From Apoda limacodes (lineage: Eukaryota; Arthropoda; Insecta; Lepidoptera; Limacodidae), in the NCBI GenBank assembly GCA_946406115.1, contig OX291552.1, positions 806,001 to 870,000 of the forward strand: a stretch of DNA of 64,000 nt. Reading direction: 5' to 3'. Shown here piece after piece: positions 44,240-54,836 of this stretch (position 1 is the first letter of the stretch; every line of letters starts with the position of its first letter). Both the position numbers and the translations under genes were made by a program. The notes beneath the pieces were generated by a model. It saw nothing but the letters and a program-made list of their open reading frames with translations. It searched no databases and was not told where the DNA came from.

Positions 44240-45750
44240 ATTCCGGCCAACCTTTTGTGATATATTCCCTAAGTTTCATTAAGTCTTTATCAAATTTTTA
44301 TCGATCTATAAACAACTGCCGTTTTTCCTTAGTTATAGGTAAACTGTCTATCAACATTGCTACTTGTAATTCCACATCATCAAAAAAAGTGTCAATATCA
44401 CAACTCTCTATGGTAAAATCCCGAGATAAAGGGACAGCAATATACATATATTTGCCAGGTGTATGTATAAAATATAATCTGTATGGTTGTAACCTTAACA
44501 TCATTCTTTGAAGTCGTGTTGGTATTTCATGTAGTGGTTTCTTAAAATACCTAGTCATTCAGGCTTATGATCTGTTTGTACAGTAATAATTTCCTTACCA
44601 AACACATACTGTCTCAATTTTTCAATGCCAAAACATACCGCCAACAGTTCTTTTTCAATTTGTGAATATCTTACCTGAGTTTCCGTAAGTGCCTTTGAAG
44701 CGTATGCTAGGGGACATCCTTCCTGAATTAAAACAGCACCTAATCATCTAGTACTTGCATCAACGCTGAACATTAAGGGTTTATTTATATCATAAAAACT
44801 AAGTACGGGTGCTTTAACTATATCCGACTTTAAATCCTCAAAGGCTTTTGCATGTTGCTGACCCCCAATAATCTCAACATCATCTTTAAACAAATCTCTC
44901 AATACGCTTGACTTCTCCAAATAATTAGGAATAAATTTGGACAAAAAATTAAATATACCTAAAGCTCTCTGTAAAGTTTTTTTGTCTACAGGTATTTTCA
45001 AATTTTCAATAGCATAGAGTTTTTCTTTGTCAACCTTCATACCATAAGGTCCAAATTTATATCCTAAAAATGTGACTTCAGTGGCACCAAACACACATTT
45101 TGTTGGATTGAATTAAATACCCTTAATTTTGGGCTTTTCTAATATTTGAATTATTATTATTTTTAGTTTCCCTCCTGCCTGCCCAGGCCAAAATATCATC
45201 TTGAAATGTAGCTACATTTTTAATATCTCTAAGTGTTTCACTAATAACTTTATGAAATATTTCAGGAGATACAATTAATCCAAATGGTAACCTCAAAAAG
45301 GAATATCTTTATCATATAGTTTGGAAAGTACGTAGTTTGGACTCTTCGGTTAATGGCAACATCCAAATTCCTGATTGTGCTAGATGCACAACTTACAAAA
45401 ATACTTGGCACTTGCCAAATTTTACACTATTTCATCTATAGTTGGAAGCGGGTAATGTGCCCTTTTAGTGGCTTTGTTTAAATCTCTTGGATCCAAACAA
45501 AACCTCACTTACCCAGTCTGTTGGTTCAGTAGTTTCTTTAATAATACCACTTATTACCGTATGGTCAGACAGTATTGTCTAACTCTTGTGTGACTTGTTT
45601 TTGCAATGAGAAAGGAATCCTTCGCACTGGTGTCACCACTGGAGTTATATTTGGAACCACTTCAATTTTGACTTTTTCTTAAAAACAACCCCCATTTCTA
45701 TCGAATAATTCATTATACACTACAGAAACATGCATCTTTTTGGGAAGTGA
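44240..45750 (-). pseudogene. Gypsy-A reverse transcriptase and RNase H remnants
   Basis: The RT palm appears near 45190 as FQDDILAWAG, an FQDD variant of the usual Y.DD box. The thumb and connection follow at 44744-45094 (VTFLGYKFGPYGMKV; ALGIFNFLSKFIPNYLEK) into the RNase H start FSVDAST. The RNase H end is at 44298-44558 (YFKKPLHEIPTRLQRMML; PGKYMYIAVPLSRD). A linker continues to LINE-E (LREYITKGWPEYKL). Stops and frame changes separate the blocks, and the protease is not readable. Confidence 0.82.
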
Positions 45751-45756
45751 TTAAAT

Positions 45757-46435
45757 TTGTCACATAAAATCCATTTTTTAGCATACGCTGGACATTTTCC
45801 ATATGATTTTCTTGTTATGATGTTTCATCTTCATAATAGCATCCACCGTCTCTTCCTTCATAATACCATTATTCCATCCTTTTTCCTCTTTTTTCATAAC
45901 TCGGACTTGGGCCAACACTGCAACTTGGGTCCGACAAATTTCTACTGCCGAAGTTATGTCTACATCTGGGGTCCGCAATAGAAGTTGTTGCAGCCCTGTA
46001 TCTCCTATGCCACATATACATACATCTTTAATAAGGCTATCACTCAAGTTCCCTTAGCTCACAGGTCTTAGCAAGGGTTTTTAATGCCGTCATAAATTGT
46101 TCAAAAGATTATCCAGGTTCTTGCTTTCTAGTCAAGAACTTAAATCGTTCATATGTTAAATTTGTCTTGGGCATGAAACACGTATCAAACTTATTTATTA
46201 CTGTTTTTAGCACACTCTTATCCTCCTCGCTCATGTCAAAAGAATCGAATATGTCATGTAATTCAGGACCCGCATGATGCAACAAAATTGCCACTAACCT
46301 TTTCTCAGTAGCCTATTCAAAATATGCTTGAACATAATTATAAAACTCACGTCAATATCGTTTCCAATTAAAAGAAACATCTCCACTCATGTTTATCGGT
46401 CGCAATGATCCGGATATTTCCGCCATATTTTGTAT
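45757..46435 (-). pseudogene. Gypsy-A gag remnant
   Basis: The start is probably ATG near 46425 (MAEISGSLRPINMSGDVSF). The capsid-like region is readable at 46109-46294 (LLHHAGPELHDIFDSFDMS; KFDTCFMPKTNLTYERF) and 45778-46047 (LIKDVCICGIGDTGLQQLLL), the typical Gypsy gag order. In-frame stops occur near 46350, 46310 and 46110. No zinc knuckle was found. Confidence 0.75.
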
Positions 46436-46476
46436 TCCGCACTACAAATTTCAACACTACAAAATTCTAAACTTCA

Positions 46477-46494
46477 CCTTTACCGCTGTCACCA
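46477..46494 (-). promoter_or_regulatory. Gypsy-A primer-binding site
   Basis: TGGTGACAGCGGTAAAGG on the minus strand, directly after the LTR end (AGAACA). TGG at the LTR edge is where a tRNA 3' CCA would pair to start minus-strand synthesis. I cannot say which tRNA. Confidence 0.6.
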
Positions 46495-46868
46495 TGTTCT
46501 AGTAACACACAATTGTTTGATTCAAATCAAATCAAATCAAATCAAACTTTATTCAAGTAGTTTCTAAAAACACTTTTGAATCATCAATACAATGTAAATA
46601 ATGTTAATTTCTGCCAAAAAGAGCTAGTAAGAAGTTACATTTAAAGTAATAATACAATACTTTGATAATTAGTTAAAGAGAATACAATATGTGCCAAAAC
46701 ACTTATTAATAGGATACTCAGAAATTAAATAGATACAACTGTAATGTATGTCAATCATTCTTGTTTTATAATATGGTAAATATTTTCTAATCATACTTTT
46801 AACTTTTAGTAATTCCACAGATCATCGATCGTTTTTTTATAATCAGCAGCCTTGGCCTTCAACCAACA
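46495..46868 (-). repeat. 5' LTR of Gypsy-A, carrying a LINE 3' end
   Basis: Starts TGTTGGTTGAAGGCC at 46868 and ends AGAACA at 46495. Outside the inserted LINE piece (46518-46705) it has about 186 bp, equal to the other LTR. The matching block is 46706-46866. Confidence 0.7.
46518..46705 (-). repeat. LINE 3'-end fragment inside the Gypsy-A LTR
   Basis: The same family as 16572-16775 in reverse orientation: (TCAAA)n, CTTTATTCAAGTAG, TTTCTGCCAAAAAGAGCT. The uninterrupted LTR at 36632 reads TTTGATTAAT where this copy is split (TTTGATT ... ATTAAT), so the LINE entered after Gypsy-A. Confidence 0.82.
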
Positions 46869-48306
46869 TCTACAACAATAACATTCTAAAGACTATTCTT
46901 CTTAAATTGATAACAATATTTACGTTCAAATGACACATTGGACTAGCCGGCGCGCTTGGCACAACATGGAATCGAGCGTGTGGAAGGCAGCTGCGCTCAT
47001 AAGCGCGCATGTTGTTTGGATGTCTTGAAGATGAAGGACGCCTAGATAAGTTTGCAATTTTCGCTATGAAAATTCAGTTTTTAATAATTTGATTTGATTA
47101 TCATTTAAAAAACTTTAATTTCATTACTTCTACAACTTAGCCCTTATTAATAAATTTCAGTTAATTATATAGATCATGGTACGGAACCCTTTGTGCGCGA
47201 GTCCGACTCGCACTTGGCCGACTTTTACTTTTTTAAATAAATTTAATGGCGCATTGTTTTTGTTGTGCCAGTCCGAAATTTACATAAAACTTGATGAGTT
47301 ATTTTTTTAGTTATCATTGAATATTTAACACTCCGGGTTTAAAAAAGTCCGTTCCATTTTCCAATTTCATATTTAGGACCGCTCGAGCAGTCGGCTATAA
47401 CATTGCGGGTCGCTCTCTGATACGGTACTGCGAGTATGATTTATCCCAAAGAAGCTTGTGCAAAGATATGGTCGCATATCGTAGCATGTTTGTGAAAACG
47501 TATTTAAATAAATTTTAACCGACCAACATAAATAATTTGATTTGTCTGCTTGGGACTTGCTAGACTGGTAAGAGATCTCTAAGTAAGAAAACTCATAACT
47601 TTATTTACGATTTCATTTATTACTAGCAATATTTTTAGACGTCCATTTTTCACTTCATAGCTCTTTTTAAGTGCAGTAAACCTTAGATACGATACATTTA
47701 CGAGCACGTACACAATACGTCACGACGTTTATGCCTCGGGGCGTGGCGCATGGCGTGGGCCGTGAGTAAAGTGCTCTCGTATCGTATTTATGAGTTCTTT
47801 TCTTACACCACGTCGCTGAAGCCTACAAGGAATCGGTGTGACAGGTCTCATCTCAACTCTCGACACACTGGAGTCAGTCGATAATCGTTTCTTAGGCCTT
47901 CGTCGCACCCCGCACCCCTCACCCCGCCCGCGGCACGACTCGAACGGGAGTTAAAAGTTTAAACAACGTTGAAGCAAAATAAGGCGAGACGTTTGTCATT
48001 GTGTTCGCGTGAGATCTATAAATCGTACTGTCTCGTTATTACTCGACTAGATTAGGTACATTTTTTTTACTATTTTATACTTGCATTGACATGAGTCCCA
48101 TTTGCTTGTAGTCAAATATTTGGTATGTTTAGGTGCACTTATTTTTTCTTTTTAGTTCTTAATATTTTGCAGCCGGGTTTTATTTATTGATTTAAATTTT
48201 TTCTTTCTTTTTACTTTTTTTTCGACTCGCACTTGACTGTTTATACTCTATAACACTTCATCGATATCGAAATATAAAAATATTACTTTAAAAACTTAAT
48301 GATCAA
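46869..48306. other. no gene; one GTCCGACTCGCACTT repeat copy
   Basis: Contains a short (minus-oriented) copy of the lepidopteran repeat at about 47160-47232 (GGAACCCTTTGTGCGCGAG, then TCCGACTCGCACTTGGCCG). GC-rich blocks at 47690-47790 and 47880-47950 hold no sustained frame; CGTATCGTA-type words recur there. Confidence 0.45.
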
Positions 48307-48507
48307 AACAACAATGTGAAATCAAGGTTTTCTCTAAGGACTACAGTAGTGGTTCTTCAAGAAAGAAGTTATTGGATTTTTGAAGGGTCGGCAACGCGCG
48401 AGTGATACTCCTGGTGTTACAAACGTCCATAGGCTACGATGACCGCTTACCATCAGGTGGACCGTAAGCTTGTTTGCCACCTTAGTGATAAAATAAAAAA
48501 AATCTAT
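48307..48507 (+). repeat. LINE-E family 3'-end fragment
   Basis: Matches 44035-44226: AGGTTTTCTCTAAGGACTAC, GGGTCGGCAACGCGCGAGTG, CCGCTTACCATCAGGTGGACC, then an A-rich end. It has small differences from LINE-E, hence an older, strongly 5'-truncated copy. Confidence 0.85.
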
Positions 48508-48574
48508 ACATAGAACTTGCTGACCCCGTGAACGTTGTTTTTCTTTTTTAAACAACTGGCGCGCCATCTATCGT

Positions 48575-48690
48575 GAATGGGTTGTACTTCTTAAAAACCT
48601 TCCCCGGCGTTTACAGAACAATTTACCAAAATTATATGATAATCGGCTTACGCGTAGTACGCGAGTCCGACTCGCACTTCACTCTTTTTT
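48575..48690 (-). repeat. copy of the AAGTGCGAGTCGGACTCGC repeat
   Basis: The reverse complement matches the units at 58883-59255: the CGAGTCGGACTCGCG core, the CCGATTATCATATAATTTTG region and CCGGGGAAGGTTTTTAAGA. Non-coding. Confidence 0.7.
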
Positions 48691-48849
48691 TCTATCATAA
48701 AAACCTTGCCCTAACAATAACAAACTCAACGAAAAAGAATTATCCAATTTGGTGCAGTCGTTTGGAAGTTATAGTGTAACCAAGGGAAACAGGGATTCAT
48801 CTTTAAATATATAAACTTCAGACTTTAGGACTCGATATTTTTTTTATAG

Positions 48850-48890
48850 ATACTTTGCCTCCCTGTGGGTGTTCTACCGCTTGTACAGTG
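48850..48890 (+). repeat. 40-bp LINE-E coding scrap
   Basis: Matches 43826-43866 of LINE-E (ACTTTGCCTCCCTGTG, TTCTACCGCTTGTACA). Its order relative to the 3' end at 48307 is reversed, so at least one rearrangement occurred. Confidence 0.7.
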
Positions 48891-49011
48891 GGATACTTAC
48901 GGCTACTGTACGAGACGGCAGGGCCTTTGTGCAAAAGGTTATGATGCAGGCTAACGTTGCGTGTAAATAAAACACCGAGGAACGTTTTCAATGTATGTAG
49001 CCGAGGTGAAG

Positions 49012-50240
49012 CAGCGGGTCAATTTTCCCAGTCTTGTCAGCTTTTGAGGCTGACTTAGCTCATCTCGTTGGGCTGTGGGAGCAGCAGGGAGAGAAGGAGA
49101 GTTTTTGTTCTTCTTTTGTTCTTGTTTCGTTGTCTTTTTGGGGCGACGTTGCGGTCTTTAGGTACATTCACTGATGCAATGACTTTGGCAGAGGCAGAAT
49201 GGGTTGTAGCCGTGTGGGCTCCACCGCATTTCACACATGAGGCCGGGTCTGTCAGGGATCGGTCGCAATCTTTGGCTGAGTGGTCTTCTCCACATCTCAA
49301 GCAGGCACGTTGGCGGTGGCAGCCAAACGAAGAATGCTTAAAACAGGCCAGGCTTCTATATTTATGCTTGGAATAGAGATCATTTCGTTGATCTCATATA
49401 TGCCTGACAGAGTATTAGGAGTGCGCGTCAGTTGGGCAAAGTACAGGCACCCCGGGCGATCTTTCCTGGCTTTATTGTGTTTGACAAACTAAGGATCGTA
49501 GCCCAGGTAGCGCAGTTCTTCTTATATCTGCCGTGGGCGTGTCGACCGGTAGACCTGTGATGGCTATTTTAATAGGCTTTTCCGCTTCTAGCTGGTAATA
49601 GAACCATGATATGTTCCCTGATTGTTCAAGTTCGCCCAGATAGAGCTGGATAATACGACATCCTGGCTCATCTTTCGGAAAGAATCTGACTTCTTTGCCG
49701 AAAGGCCGAGCGTTAGGGGCGGGGCCAAATTTCTTACTAAGGACTGGGAAATTAGTGTCAGGATGCGATTTGCTGAGGGCAATTGAAATCAAACTCCGTT
49801 TGCTTCTGTGAGGTGGCTGTGCTATCTTCGCATATTCGTCCGAGTCACTGGGGCTGCGTCGGTGACGCGAACTAGTCACAGGGGTCGCAATGGACGGCAC
49901 TTGCGATATTCCAGGAATAATCAACGGCGTCTGGGCAACGGAATCCAGGTTAACTTGCGTTTCATTGGGGTCAAGCTCTGTGTACGACAGCGTCGATTTG
50001 GTTTAGGGCCTCTATTCCAGACCCTGGTTGATCCAGTCGATCATCTCATCCGAGAAAATGTTCACGTCAGCGATGCAAGCAGTCATAATGCTGTCCAACT
50101 CAAGCTTCGTCGCAGGGGATTTGTCGGAGATATGCAGGATCTTGGCTGGTGGCATAGGTTGATCCCGTGGCAGTTGCGTCATTATCATACGCGTAGGTTT
50201 CTTCTGCTTCGTGGTGTGCGGTGTATCTTCTTCAGTCATG
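49012..50240 (-). pseudogene. LINE ORF1 (gag-like protein of a Jockey-type LINE)
   Basis: Begins MTEEDTPHTTKQKKPTRM at 50238 and reads ADVNIFSDEMIDWINQGLE, then two in-frame stops. After these come SRHRRSPSDSDEYAKI, FPVLSKKFG and EAEKPIKIAITGLPVDT (49472-49924), and in another frame two Cys/His knuckles, CGEDHSAKDC and CVKCGGAHTATTH (49180-49300), ending in a Lys/Arg-rich tail. The order of variable region, RRM-like ITGLP block and CCHC knuckles is that of Jockey ORF1, an RNA-binding protein that packages the LINE RNA. No ORF2 follows on this strand. Confidence 0.75.
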
Positions 50241-50389
50241 ATGAGAAACTGGCGGCAGACAACCCCCCCACCTCCGACCGTTACCGCCCACCTGGGCATA
50301 AACTTATATGACGCGCACGCTAGTTGTCAAATCGGCATTCTAAATGTACGTTAAGTCAGCAGAACAACTATGGCAAATCGACATGAAGT

Positions 50390-51345
50390 AAGTGATTTAT
50401 CCGTGAAAAAATAAAATTTGCCAGCTATCATTATCTCCAGTTCTGAAGCACTCACTACAATAATACCAAGTCAGCTGATAAATCACACAATCCAAGATGG
50501 AGTCCATTGTATAGTCTATGTCTAAAATGAGTGACATGTTCAACAAGAGGATGGACAAATTCCAGGTAGAGCTTAATCAATCCACAGCTTCTACATCCAA
50601 CCTTGCTTCTGATTTTGCTGAATTTAAATCATTTGTACTTTAATTCCTTAACGCATCTTTAGTCTCAAGTGGAGTACTTAACAAAAGCAATTGACAGGGT
50701 TAAAATGGCAGGTCGCAGGAAGATGCTCTTCATTCATGGGGTAACAGAAAATACATCAGAGGACAACAATGGAACTATTACCAAAATTGTAACCAATCAA
50801 CTTAAAATTCCCACGCTCACTGCAGTCCAAATAAGCCACAGTCGTCGGCTGGGGAGCTCTGGTAAAAATAAGGCACGGCCAATTTTGGTTAAATTCCGTG
50901 ATGTGACAGTTCGCGATAAGTTATGGTTCGCAAAAACAAGCCTCAAGAGTTCCGGCATAACCATTTCGGAATTTTTAACCAAGCCTCGTCATGAAGCGTT
51001 CGTGACAGCCCGGCAACGTTTCAGCATCCCAAAATTTTGGACGAGAGCAGGTACTATAATTATTATGGCTCCCAATGGCAAGCGGCACAGCGTCGTCAGT
51101 TGCACCGAGGTTGATAAAATTTTAAGCATAACTTCTGAAAATGCTGCTGAACCAGTCCGAGACTGTGGAGTCCAAAATGTGTGGAGTCCATTTATATTTT
51201 GTGACACAGGATTCTCCTAGTTCAGGTACCAACCCGCCATAATTCTGATCGATCCTAGATTTAATTTTAGAATTACATTCTACTGTATTAAATTTGTGAT
51301 TTGTAATGTAACACTTATGGTGAGAAATAAACGTTATTATTATTA
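50390..51345 (+). pseudogene. second-type LINE ORF1 followed directly by a LINE-like 3' tail
   Basis: A frame at 50669-51220 (183 codons) reads RRKMLFIHGVTENTSEDN, ISHSRRLGSSGKNKARPILV and ISEFLTKPRHEAF. This is the RRM-like core of L1/CR1-type ORF1 proteins that chaperone LINE RNA. The upstream part (from about 50517, MSKMSDMFNKRMDKFQVEL, probably coiled coil) is in a different frame, with a stop near 50643. After the C-terminus comes AATAAACGTTATTATTATTAT (51327-51347), a typical LINE tail. So ORF1 appears to be followed by a 3' end with no ORF2. Confidence 0.65.
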
Positions 51346-51760
51346 TAACTGTAACTGCAAACTGATAAGTTAGTTTTTTGTACGCCTTGACCTTTGCACC
51401 GCATATCACTTTAAATTTTTTCAAATTTACCCACTTTTGAAATCTTAAAAATATTTTTACTTATAAAGAAATACCTTTTCAACTTTCTTTTGTTTTTTGA
51501 CAGTAAGCTAGCTTACATTTTTAACCTTTTTTTCTTTCTTGTGACTTGGATACCACACAAATTTGCCAGTGACAACCTTTGTTAGTTTGTAAAATACTTA
51601 GTAGGTAAGTTTAATGTTTGCAATGCGACATATCTTATTTTGTAGTTAGTATATTTTAAAAACTAGTTCTACCTTATGAATTAACAAGCTTTTTATGTTT
51701 TCTGTAAGTTAGCTGGCAGGTGGAGTATCGAACTTATGTAAGTATTTATATATATATATA
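51346..51760. other. AT-rich spacer 5' (left) of Gypsy-B
   Basis: No gene. It ends in a (TA)n run (about 51746-51761) that served as insertion target for Gypsy-B. Confidence 0.5.
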
Positions 51761-52129
51761 TAAGACACTAGTTGCAATTCAATTTGCAAGAGGCAAAAAT
51801 AAAACTTCTATTTGTTTCTCTGTAAATAAAGAATGCAATTTTATTTATCGAGTAGGTTACACACTCATATAATTCTTACAAGACTAACACAATCTTACCT
51901 GTAAATAAAGAAACGACAATAAAAGTTTATTGTTATCACCTCTCGATGCATATAGCTTAACTAAGTACGAAATTAATTAACAAACAAGATTAAAATATAA
52001 TTCAATGATCTCGGCATATTTGTCCTTGACATTTTACAATGACAGCTTGCTTGACGCCACACGACGCGGCTCCCTCACAAACTAGCAGTGCGCGCGCATA
52101 CTCAAATTAAAGAGATCATTCTCTTTACA
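51761..52129 (-). repeat. 3' LTR of Gypsy-B
   Basis: Minus strand: TGTAAAGAGAATGATC to GTGTCTTA. Aligned block by block with 54837-55205 without a difference. Confidence 0.95.
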
Positions 52130-52141
52130 TCTCCCTCCTCC
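52130..52141 (-). promoter_or_regulatory. polypurine tract of Gypsy-B
   Basis: GGAGGAGGGAGA on the minus strand, immediately upstream of the 3' LTR. It would prime plus-strand DNA synthesis. Confidence 0.75.
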
Positions 52142-52188
52142 GGGGTGAGAATTGCTCCAGTGATTCTCATCGTAGCAGCACATATTAT

Positions 52189-54315
52189 TCAGCGTTGTCC
52201 ATCATTTATTCCACCTTCCATTCGAATAAGTTTTGTTATATGGTATAAGCTTGTATTCTTTTTTGTTCTGCCTGTGTTTATTTTGTATATTGTATTCGAT
52301 ATTTTGTCTGTTATTTCAAATGGGCCGATTCTTAAATTGTCCATTTTTTTCCTATTTAATTTGTTTCCGTTTTCAACATATACCAGTTCTCCTATGTTGA
52401 ATTCACATTGTCTTCTGCCTTTATCAAATAATTTCTTATTATATGCATGTGATCTAATTGATCTTTCTAGTGCTTGTTGTCTATTTTTTATCCATGTTTC
52501 TGTATTTAATGGTTGTCGTAGTTCTTGTGGCAAGATGCTGGTGACTTTTCCTTCTAATAGATATACTGGTGCAAAGCCTGTCACTGTGTGCTCGGTTTCA
52601 TTATACTTATCTATACATTCTCTTGCAATTGAGGTCCAGGATTTCTTTTCATTTTTTTGATTTATTTTGCACCTCATTTTGTTAACCAGTGTTTGGTTCA
52701 ATCTTTCGTTGAGTCCGTTTGAAAATGGAGTATCAACTGCAGTAAATATTATTTTTACATTATTGTCTGTCAAAAATTCTTTGAATTCTTTTGAATTTAA
52801 TCCTGGATACTGATCTGCTAGTAATATCTCAATGTTTTCCGTCTCTAGAACTTTTTTTACCAATTTGATGAAATCTGCAGCATTTTGCGTTTTTGAAGTC
52901 AAAATGAACGCAAATCTTGTAAAATGATCAACTAACAAGTGTAGGTATCTCTTTGTTGATCTTTGTCCTCCAAAGCCACCGATGGTATCTATCGACATTA
53001 TCTGAAATGGTTTTGTGGCTGGTCCCAGATGTGACATTAATCCGTATTTATCCTGGCCTCTCGATTTATTTTTTATACAGGTTTCACAATTGTTGCATAT
53101 TTTTTTAATGTTTCTTGTTAAATTCTTTGCTGTATAATAAGGACTGATTTTATTTATCATTTGGTTGATCCCTAAATGGCACCATTCGGTGTGTATTTCC
53201 TTTATTAATTCCACACTTGCTTCTTCAGATAATATAACTTTTTCTCTATTTCGATGTTTTTTGTATAGTATTCCATTTCTTTCGATTAATTTGGTTTTCA
53301 TTTCTTTTATTTTCTCGTTTTTCTGCTGATCTGCTTTAGTATCATCTATTGTTATCAGATTCACCGTTTTTAAAATTTCTTCATCATTATCATTATCTTC
53401 CAATACTGGGTTTCTACTGAGACTGTCTGCTTCCGTATTATTTTTCCCCGGAATATATTTGATGTTGAAGTCATATTGTGACAAATAAAAAGTTAATTCA
53501 CCAAGTTCATCATCTGTTCTAGCTTTTATGTTGAGGTTTTCTAGTGGTTTGTGATCCGAAAAAACGGTGAATTTTCTTCCTATCAGCCAATATTGCCAGT
53601 ATTTGATAGCTTCTTTTATTGCTAAGCATTCAAGGTATATTGCCTTCTTTCTTTTTTGTATATCATTGAGTTTTTTTGAAAAATAGCCAACTGGTTTTTC
53701 TTTACCATTTTTTTGAATCTGTTTCAATATTGCACCTATACCATTCAACGAGGCATCCGTGTAAATTGTAATAGGCAGGTCTTTATCAAATATTTCCAGT
53801 ACGGGTTGTGAGCATAATAAATTTTTTATATTAGAGAAAGATTTTTCACATTCTTCTGACCATATAAACTGGGCATTTTTTCTCAATAATCTATGTAGTG
53901 GATCCAATAATATCGAACTATTTGGTATATATTCGTGGTAAAAGTTAATCTTTCCCAGAAACTGTCTAATATTCTTTTGGGTTTTGGGTGTTGGAAAATT
54001 CTTTATTGAAATAATGTTATCTCTAAGTGGTTTTACCGTATTATTTCCTATTATATGTCCTAGGTATTTCACTGACGTTGCTGCAAATGTGCATTTTTTA
54101 AATTTTAATCTGAATCCTTCTTTTATTATTGCTTTGAGTACTTTTTCTATGTGATCTATATGTTCTTCAAACGATTGTGAAAATATTAAGATATCATCAA
54201 TGTAATTTTCTGTGAAGTCTTTCAAGTTATTATTTCTTAATATATTTGATAAAATTCTCTGGAAAATAGCAGGTGATGTTTTTATTGTAGAAAAACTGGA
54301 TTTTGAAGATTTCAT
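52189..54315 (-). CDS. Gypsy-B pol C-terminal part: RT palm to integrase, 708 codons, uninterrupted
   Basis: The frame starts with junction-derived residues (the ATG at 54315 lies in inverted sequence) and enters Gypsy RT at SPAIFQRIL. It then shows the catalytic YIDD (about residues 38-41), connection (YLGHIIG, FLGKINFYHEYIP), RNase H with YTDASLNGIGA (about 185-196) and SDHKPLENLN, and integrase with the zinc region (HTEWCHLGINQM; CNNCETCIKN). The integrase catalytic core follows (SIDTIGGFGG, ADQYPGLNSKEF, NGLNERLNQTL: D, D, E all present). It ends with the C-terminal domain (FDKGRRQCEFNIGELVYVE) shortly before the polypurine tract. It contains no stops. The RT N-terminal third is missing from this strand. 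Confidence 0.92.
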   Translation of the reverse strand: MKSSKSSFSTIKTSPAIFQRILSNILRNNNLKDFTENYIDDILIFSQSFEEHIDHIEKVLKAIIKEGFRLKFKKCTFAATSVKYLGHIIGNNTVKPLRDNIISIKNFPTPKTQKNIRQFLGKINFYHEYIPNSSILLDPLHRLLRKNAQFIWSEECEKSFSNIKNLLCSQPVLEIFDKDLPITIYTDASLNGIGAILKQIQKNGKEKPVGYFSKKLNDIQKRKKAIYLECLAIKEAIKYWQYWLIGRKFTVFSDHKPLENLNIKARTDDELGELTFYLSQYDFNIKYIPGKNNTEADSLSRNPVLEDNDNDEEILKTVNLITIDDTKADQQKNEKIKEMKTKLIERNGILYKKHRNREKVILSEEASVELIKEIHTEWCHLGINQMINKISPYYTAKNLTRNIKKICNNCETCIKNKSRGQDKYGLMSHLGPATKPFQIMSIDTIGGFGGQRSTKRYLHLLVDHFTRFAFILTSKTQNAADFIKLVKKVLETENIEILLADQYPGLNSKEFKEFLTDNNVKIIFTAVDTPFSNGLNERLNQTLVNKMRCKINQKNEKKSWTSIARECIDKYNETEHTVTGFAPVYLLEGKVTSILPQELRQPLNTETWIKNRQQALERSIRSHAYNKKLFDKGRRQCEFNIGELVYVENGNKLNRKKMDNLRIGPFEITDKISNTIYKINTGRTKKNTSLYHITKLIRMEGGINDGQR

Positions 54316-54612
54316 TATAGGACTAGATATGATAAAAAAATTTAAATTAGCTCAAAATGAAGATTTAAAAATTCTACAGAAGACAAAGAGGGAGATAAAT
54401 ACTATGAATGCATTTGAAGAGATAGAGGAAATTAAAGCCAAAGACAAATATGATGTGGGTACAGTAACAGATTATGAAGCCCGGATAGACTTACTGGTGG
54501 ATAAGTACTGTAGCAAAAGACCATATCGTTGCACATTAGAAGATAAAATAGAAATAGAAAAACAGGTGGGTAATTTACTAAAAAATAACTTGATTGAGGA
54601 ATCATACAGCCT
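54283..54612 (+). pseudogene. inverted Gypsy-B segment: protease end to RT start
   Basis: The plus-strand frame reads FEDFIIGLDMIKKFKLAQ, the end of a Gypsy aspartic protease. A linker (KDKYDVGTVTDYEARIDLL) and the RT entrance (NLLKNNLIEESYS) follow. In Gypsy elements this block precedes the RT palm on the same strand; here it lies head-to-head with it. It stops just before the first conserved RT fingers motif, so about 80-90 residues of RT are lost between the two pieces. Junctions are near 54280-54290 and 54612. Confidence 0.82.
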
Positions 54613-54624
54613 TGATTTAAACTT

Positions 54625-54813
54625 TTAAACTCTCACTCTTTTGTAGGTTTCTGTTTTAGTTAGTGCTATGTGACGACTCGCATATCTATCAGTTTCAGAC
54701 AGTGTATACTTTTTGTCATCTTCTGTTGTAATTGAGGTTATGGCAATCACACTCGTCTTAATGTCAGTTTGTGATGCCTCCAGTTTAAATGCAAACTGTA
54801 ATTTTTGTGCCAT
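54625..54813 (-). pseudogene. first frame after the Gypsy-B 5' LTR (gag start?)
   Basis: ATG at 54813 opens MAQKLQFAFKLEASQTDIK and continues about 60 codons (TSITTEDDKKYTLSETDRY) before a stop at the inversion junction. By position it should be the start of gag, but I recognise no capsid motif. Only 23 bases separate it from the 5' LTR, and no clear TGG primer-binding site was found in that gap. Confidence 0.4.
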
Positions 54814-54836
54814 TATAAACAAGTATTGTCGTTTTA

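Larger units (their letters stand above)
36611..46868 (-). mobile_element. Gypsy-A: Ty3/Gypsy LTR retrotransposon with nested insertions
   Basis: A minus-strand Gypsy element stretched to 10.3 kb by insertions. Order on the minus strand: 5' LTR (46868-46495), primer-binding site, gag (46435-45757), RT/RNase H (45750-44240), integrase N-terminal part (40590-40209), integrase core and C-terminal part (37656-36801), 3' LTR (36800-36611). The visitors are LINE-E (40597-44226), a Helitron (37657-40208) and a LINE 3' end inside the 5' LTR. Removing them leaves about 3.9 kb. No target-site duplication is apparent. The internal frames carry stops, so it is inactive. Confidence 0.82.

Noticed and set aside
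49808..50311. 167-codon plus-strand ORF
   Set aside because: Antisense to the LINE ORF1 remnant, with no motif of its own.
52088..52660. 190-codon plus-strand ORF
   Set aside because: Antisense to the well-supported Gypsy-B integrase end and LTR; hydrophobic because it is a reverse-frame shadow.
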